Part shown: positions 1-8,678 of the stretch, one piece after another
How the letters are laid out: each line of letters starts with the position of its first letter
How positions within the stretch are numbered: position 1 is the stretch's first letter
Made by a program: the position numbers and the translations under genes
Notes under the pieces: model-generated
Database searches by the model: none
Told to the model about the DNA's origin: nothing
The model's input: only the letters and a program-made list of their open reading frames with translations
Source: Hyphomonas sp.
Lineage (GTDB): Bacteria > Pseudomonadota > Alphaproteobacteria > Caulobacterales > Hyphomonadaceae
Length of the DNA stretch: 64,000 nucleotides
Assembly: GCF_013823385.1 (NCBI RefSeq)
Contig: NZ_PNMA01000013.1
Location: forward strand, 1 to 64,000
Reading direction: 5' to 3'

Positions 1-29
1 TCTCGTGAGGTCTGGATTTGCCTGGCGAG

Positions 30-49
30 ATCCCCGCCTGCGCGGGGAT
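30..49. repeat. 20-bp palindromic intergenic repeat, copy 1
   Basis: A perfect-stem palindrome (ATCCCCGC, CTGC, GCGGGGAT). The identical 20-mer is found in the opposite orientation at 56541-56560, and the match extends a few bases on each side. It lies outside any convincing gene. It looks like a dispersed REP-type hairpin; its function is not evident from the sequence. Confidence 0.75.
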
Positions 50-150
50 GAGCGGGTGTTTTTTGGGGGGAGTGTTTCACGCAGCAGGTTTGGCCGGACG
101 CAGCGGGCGCTGGCCGGGGGATTTGGGCTGGGTTCGGCGTTGGGGGAAAG

Positions 151-543
151 CTAGGAAGTGTCGGCGGTTGCCGGGAGGGCGCAGGCCCCCTTCGTCAGGC
201 TGCGGAGCAGCCTGACACTTCCCCCGCGCGTGCGGGGGAAGATGGGGCGTTGCGCTTCGACCTCGACGGGCATCGACGATGACCAGCAGGGATCATCCCA
301 CGGCTTGCGCGTCGGCTCTACTGGTCTGTAGGCGGAGGGGCTGGGCGCAGCGTCGCCGAGATATTCGATGCGGACCCCGCCCCACCACATGACGCGGATC
401 ATGGCGCCGCAGCGCCCGGCGGCGCGGACTTGCGCCACGGCGCGCCCGAGCTGCCAGATCAGCACCGGCCAGAAAAAGGGATGCACGAACGCAAAATATT
501 GCGCGAGCGCGGGTTCCTTTCTGAGGCGGGCGAGGCTGAACAT
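151..543 (-). CDS. Hypothetical protein, 130 aa
   Basis: No family is recognised. The N-terminal 100 residues look protein-like: a charged start (MFSLARLRKEPALAQYF), then an aromatic, hydrophobic stretch (FFWPVLIWQLGRAVAQV, residues about 22-38) that could be one membrane or amphipathic helix, then WWGGVRIEYLGD. The last 30 residues are read from a hairpin-rich repeat at about 180-240, so the stop may have moved into that repeat. The start codon is ATG at 543 with only a weak ribosome binding site. A different reading frame of similar length (293-550) is arginine-rich and looks like an artefact. The gene is divergent from the flavoprotein gene at 888. Confidence 0.4.
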   Translation of the reverse strand: MFSLARLRKEPALAQYFAFVHPFFWPVLIWQLGRAVAQVRAAGRCGAMIRVMWWGGVRIEYLGDAAPSPSAYRPVEPTRKPWDDPCWSSSMPVEVEAQRPIFPRTRGGSVRLLRSLTKGACALPATADTS

Positions 544-887
544 GCGCCAAGAATACGCCCGGCGCGGGAGGGGGTGGACAGGGTTTGGGGGATTTATTTT
601 TAAGGCGTTGTGGGGATTGGGGATTTTGGGTGTGGAGGGGGCGGGGTTTGTTGGATAGGCTTTTTTTGAGCTGAGAGCGGCCCCACCCTATCCCTCCCCA
701 TGGTCATGGGGAGGGGACCTGTTGCGCTAGGGGGAGAGGTTGCGTTCCGGAGAAGAGCGACGCGCCCCCTCCCCGCCCCGCGGGGAGGGTTGGGGTGGGG
801 TTCTGCCGCCGGGCGGTCGACCGCGCGATGCGGGGATACGCAACCCTCCGGGATGACAGGGGGGCCGGGGCCGGGCTAGGATGGGGC
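544..887. other. Intergenic gap with repeats, divergent promoter region
   Basis: This 344-bp gap separates two divergent genes. It holds a copy of the dispersed repeat listed at 648-737, followed by a second G+C-rich palindrome around 759-790 (CCCCTCCCCGCC / CGGGGAGGGTTGGGG). No further coding capacity is convincing. Confidence 0.5.
648..737 (+). repeat. Dispersed intergenic repeat family A, copy 1
   Basis: The core at 692-716 is a palindrome, CCTCCCCAT-GGTC-ATGGGGAGG. It is followed by ACCTGTTGCG and GGGGAGAGGTT and preceded by GGATAGGCTT, a T run and CCCCACCCTATC. The same order of modules recurs at about 8577-8645 and, inverted, at about 63531-63640. Confidence 0.75.
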
Positions 888-2300
888 ATGACCCAGACGC
901 TGCCCCCCGCTTTTCTCGCCGCTGTCAAAGACCTGCTTGGCCCGAAGGGCTGGAGCGATGCGCCGGACAAGCGGCTGGAAGTGTCCACGCCCTGGCGGGG
1001 GACGTATCAGGGGGAGACGCCGCTGATCGTGCGGCCGGCCGCCACCGTCGAGGCCGCCGCGCTGGTGAAGCTGTGCGCGCAATATGGCGTGGCGATGACG
1101 CCGCAGGGGGGAAATACCGGCCTGATCGATGGCGGCACGCCGCATGGCGAAGTCTGTGTGTCGATGACGCGGATGACCGCCCTGCGCGAGACCGACCCGT
1201 TCAATAATTCCCTGACCATCGAGGCGGGCGCGACGCTCGTTTCGGCGCAGCAGGCGGCCGAGGCGGCGGGCCGGCTGTTCCCGCTCTCGCTCGGCTCGGA
1301 AGGGACCGCGACGATTGGCGGGCTGATCTCGACCAATGCCGGGGGCGTGGCCGTGCTGCGCTATGGGATGATGCGGGACCTGATCCTGGGGCTGGAAGTG
1401 GTGCTGCCCTCCGGCGAAGTGTGGGACGGGCTGTCGGGCCTGCGCAAGAACAATACGGGATATGACCTCAAACACCTGTTTGCCGGGGCCGAGGGCACGC
1501 TGGGGCTGATTACGGCGGCGACGCTGAAACTCTTCCCCAGGGTGGCGAGCGCGACGGGCTGGGTGATCTGTTCGTCTACGGAGGATGTGGTGAAGCTGCT
1601 GGCGCTGGTGCGCGGGCGGGTGGGGGACTCGGTGACGAGTTTCGAGATCATCCCGGCCAATGCGGTGGATATGGTGGTGGCCGATATTCCCACGGCGCGC
1701 GACCCGATGCCTTCGAATGCGCCCTGGCGGGTGCTGATGGAAGTGTCGCAGACGGACGGGGCGTATGCGCGCACGCTGCTGGAGAGCGCGCTGGAAGCAG
1801 CGATGGAGGAAGGCCTGATCCAGGACGCCGCGATTGCGGAAAGCGAGACCCAGGCGAAAGCCTTCTGGCATATCCGCGAGACGATCCCCCTCTCCAAGCG
1901 CGCCTATGGGGCGGCGCTGAACCAGGATATTTCCGTACCCGTCAGCCGCATTCCGGTGTTCATCGAAGCGTGCAATGCGGCCGTGCGCGATGTTCTGCCT
2001 ACGGCGGATTTCGTCATCTTCGGACATGTGGGCGACGGGAATCTGCACTATTCGGTGGTCGAGGCTCTGGACACGGCGAGCCCGCAGCTGAAGGCGAAGG
2101 AAGCGGCCATCACGCGCGTGATCTATGACACGGTGATGGCGCATGGCGGGTCGATCTCGGCCGAGCATGGCGTGGGGCGCCTCAAGCGTGACGAGCTGGC
2201 CCGCCTGCGCCCGCCCGCCGCCACGGAAGCCATGCGGGCGATCAAGCGCGCGCTCGACCCGCAGGGCATCATGAACCCTGGCCGGGTTGTGACTGTGTAA
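888..2300 (+). CDS. FAD-linked oxidase, D-2-hydroxyacid dehydrogenase type
   Basis: The 470-residue protein has the architecture of the GlcD / D-lactate dehydrogenase / D-2-hydroxyglutarate dehydrogenase family: an N-terminal FAD-binding PCMH domain followed by the FAD-oxidase C domain. PCMH signatures are PQGGNTGLIDGG (near residue 77), LSLGSEGTATIGGLISTNAG (near 130) and FAGAEGTLGLITAATLKLFP (near 200). The C-terminal domain ends with FGHVGDGNLHYSV, which supplies metal and substrate histidines, and SAEHGVGRLKRDEL. It should oxidise a D-2-hydroxyacid, passing electrons to a quinone, cytochrome or ETF; the exact substrate cannot be read. I chose ATG 888 because the alignable protein starts at MTQTLPPAF; an upstream in-frame ATG at 795 would read through repeat DNA. 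It stands alone, with no glcE or glcF partner. Confidence 0.9.
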   Translation: MTQTLPPAFLAAVKDLLGPKGWSDAPDKRLEVSTPWRGTYQGETPLIVRPAATVEAAALVKLCAQYGVAMTPQGGNTGLIDGGTPHGEVCVSMTRMTALRETDPFNNSLTIEAGATLVSAQQAAEAAGRLFPLSLGSEGTATIGGLISTNAGGVAVLRYGMMRDLILGLEVVLPSGEVWDGLSGLRKNNTGYDLKHLFAGAEGTLGLITAATLKLFPRVASATGWVICSSTEDVVKLLALVRGRVGDSVTSFEIIPANAVDMVVADIPTARDPMPSNAPWRVLMEVSQTDGAYARTLLESALEAAMEEGLIQDAAIAESETQAKAFWHIRETIPLSKRAYGAALNQDISVPVSRIPVFIEACNAAVRDVLPTADFVIFGHVGDGNLHYSVVEALDTASPQLKAKEAAITRVIYDTVMAHGGSISAEHGVGRLKRDELARLRPPAATEAMRAIKRALDPQGIMNPGRVVTV

Positions 2301-2396
2301 ACCCCTGCCCCGCCCGGCGAATCGGCGTCATATTAACCCCTCGTTAACCACGGCCTCCGCAAAGCAGGGGCAGGCGCAGAACGCGATGGGGACACT

Positions 2397-3761
2397 ATGG
2401 TCTGGTATACTGACCTTCGGAATCGCAAGCTTTTCTCGGAGGCCGAGAGCGACTGGACCTCGCGCCGCCTCTTGGAGCTGCGCGCGCAGCTGGCCGCGCC
2501 GCCGCCCAAGGGCGTGCCCCGGCGGACGAAGGATGCGAGCCTCATCATCGGCACCTGGAACATCCGCGATTTCGACAATAACAAGTTCCGCCATGGCCCC
2601 CGCCGGCGCGAGAGCCTGCATTACATTGCCGAGATCCTGTCGGCGTTTGACGTGTGCGCGCTGCAGGAGGTGAACGAGGACCTCGGGCCGCTGAAGGATG
2701 TGATCCGCCTGATGGGGCCGGGCTGGGACTTCATCGCGACAGATGTGACGACCGGGGCGAGCGGCAACCGGGAGCGGATGTGTTTTGTGTATGACGCCCG
2801 CAAGGTCCGCTTCCGGAATATCGTTGGCGAGATCGTTCTGCCAAAGCATGCGCTCCTGCCCGGCGAGCAGCAGTTTGCGCGCACGCCCTTCATGGTGAGC
2901 TTTCAGGCAGGCTGGTTCCGGTTTTCGCTGTGTACGGTGCATATCTATTTCGGGGAGGCCTCGAAGGGGAGCGATGGCTATGCCCGGCGCGTGTCGGAGA
3001 TCGACTATATCGCCCGCGAGATGGCGAGCCGCGCCGACCGGGAGAACGAGAATTACATCCTGTTGGGCGATTTCAACATCAAGAACCCGGTCGACGAGAC
3101 GATGCAGGCGCTGACCAAGGCGGGGTTCCAGCTGCCGCCGGAGCAGTATCCGTCAAACCTTCTGGGCACGCATTATTATGACCAGATTGCCTTCCGCACG
3201 CAGAAGGACGAGCTGACTTTCCTCTCCTCCGGAGCGTTCGACTGGAGCCAGACCGTGTTCCGGCCGGAGCATTACGAGCATTATGCGCCGGTGCTGCCCA
3301 AACGCCACCGCGACCTGGCGCCCGATGGCCGCCCGCGCGACACCGGCAAGGACAAGGACTATTATGCCAAGCGCTGGCTGACCTGGCAGATGTCCGATCA
3401 CCTGCCGCTCTGGGTGGAGCTGGCGATCGACTTTTCCGATGCGCACCTCCTCAATAATCTGCAGGCGGAGTTTGAGGGCGGGGACGTGCCCGCGCAGGTG
3501 GAGTTTACCGAGGATGAGGGGCCGGTGGAGAGCCCGCCGAAGCCGGCAGAGCCCGTCCGCCCCCTGAAGAAGAAGCGCAAGCCGCCGAAGGTGGCCCAGC
3601 CCGAGAAGCAGGGCACGCTGGCGCCGGCGCCGAGGATGACATTCTCTGAGGGCTGGCGCATCTTCTGGTGGGTGGCGAGCGGCGGGGCCGACCGCGTCCG
3701 CAAGGCGAAGGAAGCGGAGAAGAAGGCCGCCAGGCCGCGCAAGGCGAAGAAGAAATCCTAG
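2397..3761 (+). CDS. Endonuclease/exonuclease/phosphatase family protein with lysine-rich tail
   Basis: The 454-residue protein carries the metal-dependent EEP fold (DNase I / exonuclease III / sphingomyelinase clan). Motifs in order are TWNIRDFDNN (near residue 58), ALQEVNEDLG (near 88, metal-binding Glu), LLGDFNIKNP (near 222) and MSDHLPLW (near 332, catalytic His). The nucleolytic or phosphodiesterase substrate cannot be decided. No signal peptide is visible, so it is probably cytosolic. The last 100 residues are low-complexity: an acidic linker, then KKKRKPPK and a basic end (KAKEAEKKAARPRKAKKKS). That tail is unusual for the family and would suit nucleic-acid binding. Its stop overlaps the stop of the convergent gene in a shared CTAG at 3758-3761. 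Confidence 0.85.
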   Translation: MVWYTDLRNRKLFSEAESDWTSRRLLELRAQLAAPPPKGVPRRTKDASLIIGTWNIRDFDNNKFRHGPRRRESLHYIAEILSAFDVCALQEVNEDLGPLKDVIRLMGPGWDFIATDVTTGASGNRERMCFVYDARKVRFRNIVGEIVLPKHALLPGEQQFARTPFMVSFQAGWFRFSLCTVHIYFGEASKGSDGYARRVSEIDYIAREMASRADRENENYILLGDFNIKNPVDETMQALTKAGFQLPPEQYPSNLLGTHYYDQIAFRTQKDELTFLSSGAFDWSQTVFRPEHYEHYAPVLPKRHRDLAPDGRPRDTGKDKDYYAKRWLTWQMSDHLPLWVELAIDFSDAHLLNNLQAEFEGGDVPAQVEFTEDEGPVESPPKPAEPVRPLKKKRKPPKVAQPEKQGTLAPAPRMTFSEGWRIFWWVASGGADRVRKAKEAEKKAARPRKAKKKS

Positions 3762-4438
3762 AGCGCGGCGAGGAGCGTTTCCGCCGCCGCCCAGAGGGGC
3801 TCTGTGGCTTTCACCATGACGGGATGGTGGCTGGACCGTTCCCGGCCGGACACGGATGTTCCGGTGACGGCAAAGGCGAATTCGGCGTCAAGCTGTGGCG
3901 CATGGAAGGCGGCGGAATATAATCCGCAGGCTTCGCCATGATGGCCGATGAGCTTGACGCCCGGAACAGGCGAGGCCTCTGCCGTGTGGATCTGAGCGCC
4001 GGGGAATTCCTGCGACTGACCGGCGCGGCGGGCGAAGATCGCGAGGCTCAGCAGACTGACGGAAAGGCAATCGGCAGCGTTCGCCTGCACCTGCCAGGCG
4101 CCCTCATCCTCGCGGGTGTAGAGCGTGGCCGCTGGCGCGCGGGCGGCGGCGGGCGGCGCGAAGCCGGCAGCGCAGAATGGCGTTTCCGGCGTAAAAGGGG
4201 CCCGGTCCGCCTCTCCGGCGGCGCCCTGGGCGAGGCCTTCTGCATGGGCGAAGACCACCTCGCCGCGACGGCGCACGACAAGACCGGCGGCGGGCACCAT
4301 GGCGGAATAGACAAGATCTTCGATGCGGCGGCGCGCAGAGGCGGCAGGGATGCGCAAGGGATCAGCGCCCGAGCGGTGGGCGCAGGCGGAGAGGGCGAGG
4401 CCGGAGAGGCTGGTGAGGACGGCGCGGCGCGTGAACAT
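3758..4438 (-). CDS. Tat-type lipoprotein resembling a serine beta-lactamase-like hydrolase, active site not intact
   Basis: The 226-residue product begins MFTRRAVLTSLSGLALSACA: a twin-arginine motif, hydrophobic helix and lipobox (LSAC), so export and lipidation are likely. The body resembles the beta-lactamase/transpeptidase-like fold (AGLVVRRRGEVVFAHAEG near residue 52; GHHGEACGLYSAAF near 165 in the place of the C-terminal KTG/HGG strand). Where the family has the nucleophile motif SxxK I see only PFCAAGFAPPAAARA, so the catalytic Ser-Lys pair is missing. At 226 residues it is also far shorter than the usual 350-400. It may be a pseudo-enzyme or a decayed gene. It follows mutL and the HAD gene on the same strand. 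The start is the ATG giving the Tat motif. Confidence 0.6.
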   Translation of the reverse strand: MFTRRAVLTSLSGLALSACAHRSGADPLRIPAASARRRIEDLVYSAMVPAAGLVVRRRGEVVFAHAEGLAQGAAGEADRAPFTPETPFCAAGFAPPAAARAPAATLYTREDEGAWQVQANAADCLSVSLLSLAIFARRAGQSQEFPGAQIHTAEASPVPGVKLIGHHGEACGLYSAAFHAPQLDAEFAFAVTGTSVSGRERSSHHPVMVKATEPLWAAAETLLAAL

Positions 4439-4448
4439 GGGCGCCAGG

Positions 4449-5117
4449 CTAGCCCGCGCGCAGGGCGCTGGCAATTTCATGATGGGAGGCGAAGACGCCG
4501 TGCGCGCCCGCCTCTTCAAGGCGCCGGGCAAGCCCGGCATCGGCATGGCCACCGCCGGTGAAGCCCCAGGCGGTCATGCCTGCGGCGCGGGCGGCCTTGA
4601 TGCCGTTGATGCTGTCTTCGATGACGAGGCAGCCTTCGGGCGCGGCGTTCAGCTTTTCCGCCGTGAGCAGGAACAGGTCTGGCGCGGGTTTGCCATTCGT
4701 GACGAGATCGGAGGAATAGACATGCGGCACGAAGAGATCGTGCAGGCCGGTAATCTGCAGCTTGCGGACGAGTTTGCCGGCTTCGGAGGAAGACGCCACC
4801 GCGAGGGCGCCGCCGAAGACTTCTGTAACGCTGGCGACGCCTTCAATGGCCGTCAGCTCTGTTTCATAGCGCGCCCAGTTATTCGCCTGCAGCGCGGGGC
4901 CGAAGCCTTCGGGCAGCGTGAGGCCGAGCGCGGCGGCATCTGAAGCGAGCGCGGCATAGAAATCCCGGTTATGCAGGCCGACGAAGCGGGACACGAAGGT
5001 CTGGAAGTCATAGTCCAGGCCCCAGCTGGCGAGGAGTTCGCGCTCGGCCTGGATGGCGATGGCTTCAGAATCGACCAGAACCCCATCGCAATCAAAGATC
5101 AGGGCACTGAAATTCAT
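4449..5117 (-). CDS. HAD-superfamily hydrolase, phosphoglucomutase/phosphatase-like
   Basis: The 222-residue protein has the HAD motifs: DCDGVLVDSE (motif I, residues 8-17, nucleophile Asp), AVASSSEAGKL (motif II), the Lys in NGKPAPDLFLLTAEKL (motif III) and LVIEDSINGIKAARAAGM (motif IV). The helical cap between motifs I and II (LHNRDFYAALASDA) is that of the beta-phosphoglucomutase / phosphoglycolate phosphatase branch. It should hydrolyse or isomerise a small phosphorylated sugar or related metabolite in the cytosol; the substrate is not predictable. Start ATG 5117 lies 7 bp after the mutL stop, so the two genes are probably cotranscribed. Confidence 0.88.
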   Translation of the reverse strand: MNFSALIFDCDGVLVDSEAIAIQAERELLASWGLDYDFQTFVSRFVGLHNRDFYAALASDAAALGLTLPEGFGPALQANNWARYETELTAIEGVASVTEVFGGALAVASSSEAGKLVRKLQITGLHDLFVPHVYSSDLVTNGKPAPDLFLLTAEKLNAAPEGCLVIEDSINGIKAARAAGMTAWGFTGGGHADAGLARRLEEAGAHGVFASHHEIASALRAG

Positions 5118-5124
5118 GGGGGCC

Positions 5125-7029
5125 TTACCCTCTGCGGCCGAAGAGGCGTTCGATGTCTGCCAATTTGAGTTCCACATAGGTGGGGCGGCCATGATTGCAT
5201 TGGCCGGAATGGGGGGTGGCCTCCATCTGGCGCAGCAGGGCGTTCATCTCTTCGCCGGTGAGGCGGCGGCCGGCGCGGATGGAGGAGCGGCAGGCCATGT
5301 TGCCCATCACTTCCTCGAAGCGCTCCGACAGGGTGAGGCCGGCTTCATATTCGGCAAAATCATCGGCGAGGTCGCGGATGAGACCTGCCGCATCCATCTC
5401 CCCGAAGAGGGCGGGGGTGGCGCGCACGGCGATGGCGCCGGGGCCGAAGGGCTCGATTTCGAGGCCGAGGGCGGCGAGCTCATCGGCGCGGGCGCAGACG
5501 CGGTGGGCTTCGTCTTCGGAAAGCTCGACAATATCCGGGATCAGCAGCGCCTGGCGCCGCACGCCGCCTTCAGCCATCTGGCGTTTCATGTCCTCATAGA
5601 CAAGGCGTTCGTGGGCGGCGTGCTGATCGACGATGACGATACCGTCCGCCGTCTGAGCAATGATATAGGTTTCGTGGACCTGGGCGCGGGCCGCGCCGAG
5701 GGGGTATTCGGCGAGCGTGCCGGGGGCAGGCAGGGGGCCCGTCTCGACCCGCGCCATGGGCGCGGCGTCCGGGGCGCCGGGCTCTGGCACATAGCCGCGC
5801 GGGGTGTAGCTTTCTTCGGGCGCGTCTTCCTCTACATGGCGCGGGGAGAAACCCTGCGGCGGCATGGTGGGGCGCTGGGTGTAACCGCCGCTCTGGGGCG
5901 CCTGCCAGAGGAAACCGGCCTGGGGGGCGGGCTCGGCGCGGACCTTGCCGAGGGTGTAGCCCGCCACCGTGGTGGAGGCGCGGTGGCCGGCGGCGGCGAG
6001 GGCATGGCGCAGGGCCGAAACCATCAGCCCGCGCACACCGCCCGCATCGCGGAAGCGCACTTCGGTCTTGGCCGGGTGAACGTTCACGTCCACGCCTTCC
6101 GGATCCAGATCAACGAACAGGGCGACCATCGGATGGCGATCCCGCGCCAGGAAATCCTGATAGGCGGCGCGGACCACACCCGTCAGCATACGGTCTTTCA
6201 CCGGGCGGCCATTGACGAACAGGAATTGCAGCTGGGCATTGCCGCGATTGAGCGTGGGCAGGCCGGCAAAGCCCGAGAGGCGCACGCCTTCGCGCGTGGC
6301 GTCCACGGTGACGGCATTGTCTGAAAACTCCCGCCCCATGATGGCGCCGAGGCGTTTGAGGCGGCCGGCATCGCCGGGACCTTCAGCGGCGTAGCGGAAG
6401 AGGCTGCGGCCATTACTTTCGAGGCTGAAGGCGACTTCCGGATTAGCCATGGCGAGGCGTTTGACCGCGTCGGTGACGGCCATGGCCTCGGCGCGTTCGC
6501 CGCGCATGAATTTGAGGCGGGCGGGGGTGGCGTGGAAGAGGTCGTTGACGTCGATGCGCGTGCCCGTTTCGCTGCGGCCGGTGAAGGCGGCGGGACGGGG
6601 GCCATCGAGACGCCCGGCCTCGGAGAAGATTTCGGCGGCCTCTTCCCCGGCGGCGCGCGAGACGATCCGCATGCGGCTGACCGAAGCGATGGAGGGCAGC
6701 GCCTCGCCCCGGAAGCCCATGGTGAAGATGTTGAGGAGGTCCACCCGGCCGTCCGTATCCGGCACGAGTTTTGAGGTGGCGTGACGCTCCAGCGCGATCA
6801 GCAGGTCATCGGCAGAGAGGCCGCAGCCATCATCCTCGATGGTGATGCGCTTGAGGCCGCCTTCCTCGATGGCGATGGCGATGCTGCGCGCGCCCGCATC
6901 GAGGGCGTTTTCCACAAGCTCCTTCACGGCAGCGGCCGGGCGCTCGACCACCTCACCGGCGGCGATGCGGTTGACCACATCTGCGGGCAGCTTGCGGATC
7001 GTGGGGCGGGGAGGAGCAGAATCAGCCAT
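5125..7029 (-). CDS. mutL: DNA mismatch repair protein MutL
   Basis: The 634-residue protein has the GHKL ATPase N-terminus of Mut[14 protein letters not shown] (catalytic Glu, near residue 37), [24 protein letters not shown] and [17 protein letters not shown] proline-rich linker spans roughly residues 345-435. The C-terminal dimerisation domain carries [12 protein letters not shown] (near 468), which fits the DQHA(X)2E(X)4E metal-binding motif of the latent endonuclease, and ends with [13 protein letters not shown]. This predicts that strand incision is done by MutL itself, as is usual where MutH is absent; no mutH is in the window. It is the first gene of a minus-strand mutL-HAD-lipoprotein run. 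Confidence 0.97.
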   Translation of the reverse strand: MADSAPPRPTIRKLPADVVNRIAAGEVVERPAAAVKELVENALDAGARSIAIAIEEGGLKRITIEDDGCGLSADDLLIALERHATSKLVPDTDGRVDLLNIFTMGFRGEALPSIASVSRMRIVSRAAGEEAAEIFSEAGRLDGPRPAAFTGRSETGTRIDVNDLFHATPARLKFMRGERAEAMAVTDAVKRLAMANPEVAFSLESNGRSLFRYAAEGPGDAGRLKRLGAIMGREFSDNAVTVDATREGVRLSGFAGLPTLNRGNAQLQFLFVNGRPVKDRMLTGVVRAAYQDFLARDRHPMVALFVDLDPEGVDVNVHPAKTEVRFRDAGGVRGLMVSALRHALAAAGHRASTTVAGYTLGKVRAEPAPQAGFLWQAPQSGGYTQRPTMPPQGFSPRHVEEDAPEESYTPRGYVPEPGAPDAAPMARVETGPLPAPGTLAEYPLGAARAQVHETYIIAQTADGIVIVDQHAAHERLVYEDMKRQMAEGGVRRQALLIPDIVELSEDEAHRVCARADELAALGLEIEPFGPGAIAVRATPALFGEMDAAGLIRDLADDFAEYEAGLTLSERFEEVMGNMACRSSIRAGRRLTGEEMNALLRQMEATPHSGQCNHGRPTYVELKLADIERLFGRRG

Positions 7030-7235
7030 TGGCCGGCAAGTTTAGCCGATCGCGGGCGGGCTGTCCTGCGCTTCGCTGCGCCCTGCCCGTTCCCCTCCGG
7101 ACCGGCGGCCAGCGCCTTGTTTCGATGGGCTTTGAGAATTTTTGCCACTGCGGCAGGCTGTCAGTTGAGTTTGGGCCGCGGCGGCGCGAAGATGGCTGCG
7201 GATCTATCCAGGCCGTTACAAGGTATTGAAAACCC

Positions 7236-7784
7236 ATGCGCTTTTCTGCTGCTGCCCCGCTCACCCTGATCGCTGCGCTTGCCCTTGCGGCGTGTGGCGG
7301 CGCTGACCCGGCGCCTGCCAAGCCCGCAGAACCGGCGGCCACAGCCCCGGCTGCGGCGCCGGTTGCGGCCCCGGCCACGCCCGCTGCCGCGCCGGGCGAG
7401 CCGAGCCCGGAATTTGCGAACCTGCCCGCCCCCTACAACACCGCCAACTATGCCGTGGGCGCGCGCACCTGGAAGCTCTGCCAGTCCTGCCACCTTACCG
7501 CAGAAGGGGCGGGGCACCTGGTTGGCCCCAACCTGCACGGCGTGTTTGGCCGCCAGGTGGCCTCGGCCGAGGGCTTTGCCTATTCCCCGGCGCTGCAGGC
7601 CGAAGACTTCATCTGGACGCCCGAGCAGCTGGATCACTGGCTGGAAAATCCGCGCACCTTCGTGCCGGGCAACCGGATGAGCTTTTCCGGCGTGCGCCGG
7701 GAGGCCGACCGGCTGGGCGTGATTGCCTATCTGATGGTCGAGACGGGCTATCAGGGCGAAGCCGAGGCCGCCCCGGCGGAGTAA
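7236..7784 (+). CDS. Membrane-anchored class I cytochrome c (lipoprotein)
   Basis: The 182-residue product begins with a lipoprotein signal (LALAAC, Cys 20), then an Ala/Pro-rich tether of about 40 residues, then a single c-type haem domain. The haem site is CQSCH near residues 83-87, and the distal Met is likely the one in GNRMSF near 147. The pattern HLVGPNLHGVFGR is typical of cytochrome c2 / mitochondrial-type cytochromes. It would be a periplasmic electron carrier tethered to the membrane, shuttling electrons to an oxidase. It converges on the next gene with an 11-bp gap. Confidence 0.92.
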   Translation: MRFSAAAPLTLIAALALAACGGADPAPAKPAEPAATAPAAAPVAAPATPAAAPGEPSPEFANLPAPYNTANYAVGARTWKLCQSCHLTAEGAGHLVGPNLHGVFGRQVASAEGFAYSPALQAEDFIWTPEQLDHWLENPRTFVPGNRMSFSGVRREADRLGVIAYLMVETGYQGEAEAAPAE

Positions 7785-7795
7785 CCCGACGGGCC

Positions 7796-8500
7796 CTAGC
7801 GGCGCGCGACGATGGCGATCAGGACGGCGTTTTCGTTGAAGGCGCCGCCGATCTCTTCCCGGTAGCCGAGGGACACGTCGATCCGGCCGAAATGCACGCC
7901 AAGCTGGGTTTCGGTTTTCACCGAACGGCCGGTGACCTCGCCTTCCTCGAACCAGAGCTGCTGGCCGATGAACAGGCGGTCTGTCAGATCCTGGCCATAG
8001 CCTGCTTCGATCCGTGTACGGCTGCAGCGGTCTCCCTGCGTGAGATGGGCGGCATCGGCGAAGATATAGAGCGCCTGGGCGCGGTAATAGCCTGACCAGC
8101 CCCCGCCGAGGCGGGCCTCAAAACCGGTGCCCTCGCAGATGAAGACGCCGCTTCCAGAGCTGCCATTGAGGGTGGCGCCGTGGAGGGCGCCGAGTTCTGC
8201 GCCGGCCGTCCAGCCTTTATAGCTGCCCAGGGTGCGCCGGGCGGTGAGGCGCCAGTGATCCTGATCGAAGGCCGGGGCGTCGGGATAGATGACGGCTTCG
8301 TTCTTCAGGGTGAGGGTGGTTTTCGATGTGAGGCCGTATTCGCCATAGAAATCGGCGCGCCAGCCTTCCACCCCGTTGAGGCTGTCGCGGGCGCCGAGCG
8401 CGCGGGCATACCAGCCGCCCTCCTCGCGCACCCAGGGGGCCGCATCGGCTGTGCCGGCCGCACTTGCGCCCGCAAGACAGAGTGTGATGAGCCCCCGCAT
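7796..8500 (-). CDS. Secreted protein, probable outer-membrane beta-barrel, function unknown
   Basis: The 234-residue product has a signal peptide (MRGLITLCLAGASAAGTADA, cleavage near residue 20). The mature part is made of alternating aromatic/glycine strands (GGWYARALG, GWRADFYGEYGL, GWTAGAELGALHGA, GGGWSGYYRAQALYIF) and ends FNENAVLIAIVARR, without the usual terminal Phe. This is what a small outer-membrane barrel looks like. Two cysteines (residues about 136 and 175) could form a disulfide. I could not name a family. ATG 8500 is chosen because it starts the signal peptide; the longer frame upstream runs through repeat DNA. Confidence 0.6.
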   Translation of the reverse strand: MRGLITLCLAGASAAGTADAAPWVREEGGWYARALGARDSLNGVEGWRADFYGEYGLTSKTTLTLKNEAVIYPDAPAFDQDHWRLTARRTLGSYKGWTAGAELGALHGATLNGSSGSGVFICEGTGFEARLGGGWSGYYRAQALYIFADAAHLTQGDRCSRTRIEAGYGQDLTDRLFIGQQLWFEEGEVTGRSVKTETQLGVHFGRIDVSLGYREEIGGAFNENAVLIAIVARR

Positions 8501-8576
8501 GGCGGCTACCTTAGGATGAGAATTCCACAGGGTGAAGCCTTGATTTGATGAGTATTGGCTTTTTTGGGTAGATGGG

Positions 8577-8645
8577 TGTGGTCTTGCGGAGAGCCCCCAG
8601 CCCAACCCTCCCCATAGTCATGGGGAGGGGGCCCCGTTGCGTTGC
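8577..8645 (+). repeat. Dispersed intergenic repeat family A, copy 2
   Basis: The core palindrome at 8606-8630 (CCTCCCCAT-AGTC-ATGGGGAGG) is preceded by TTGCGGAGAG and followed by GGGGCCCCGTTGCG. It has the same module order as the copies at 648-737 and 63531-63640, but lacks part of the right flank. It lies between the divergent ends of a secreted-protein gene and the DUF1543 gene. Confidence 0.7.
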
Positions 8646-8678
8646 GAGACGAAGTCAGCCGGTACGGTCAGAGCTCTG

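Noticed and set aside
293-550. 85-codon open frame on the minus strand
   Set aside because: It is Arg/Ala-rich noise overlapping the more protein-like 151-543 frame.
876-2168. 430-codon open frame on the minus strand opposite the flavoprotein gene
   Set aside because: It is His/Arg-rich and antisense to a conserved FAD-linked oxidase.
5053-6324. 423-codon open frame on the plus strand opposite mutL
   Set aside because: It is a shadow of mutL with no recognised motif and Gly/Ala-rich composition.
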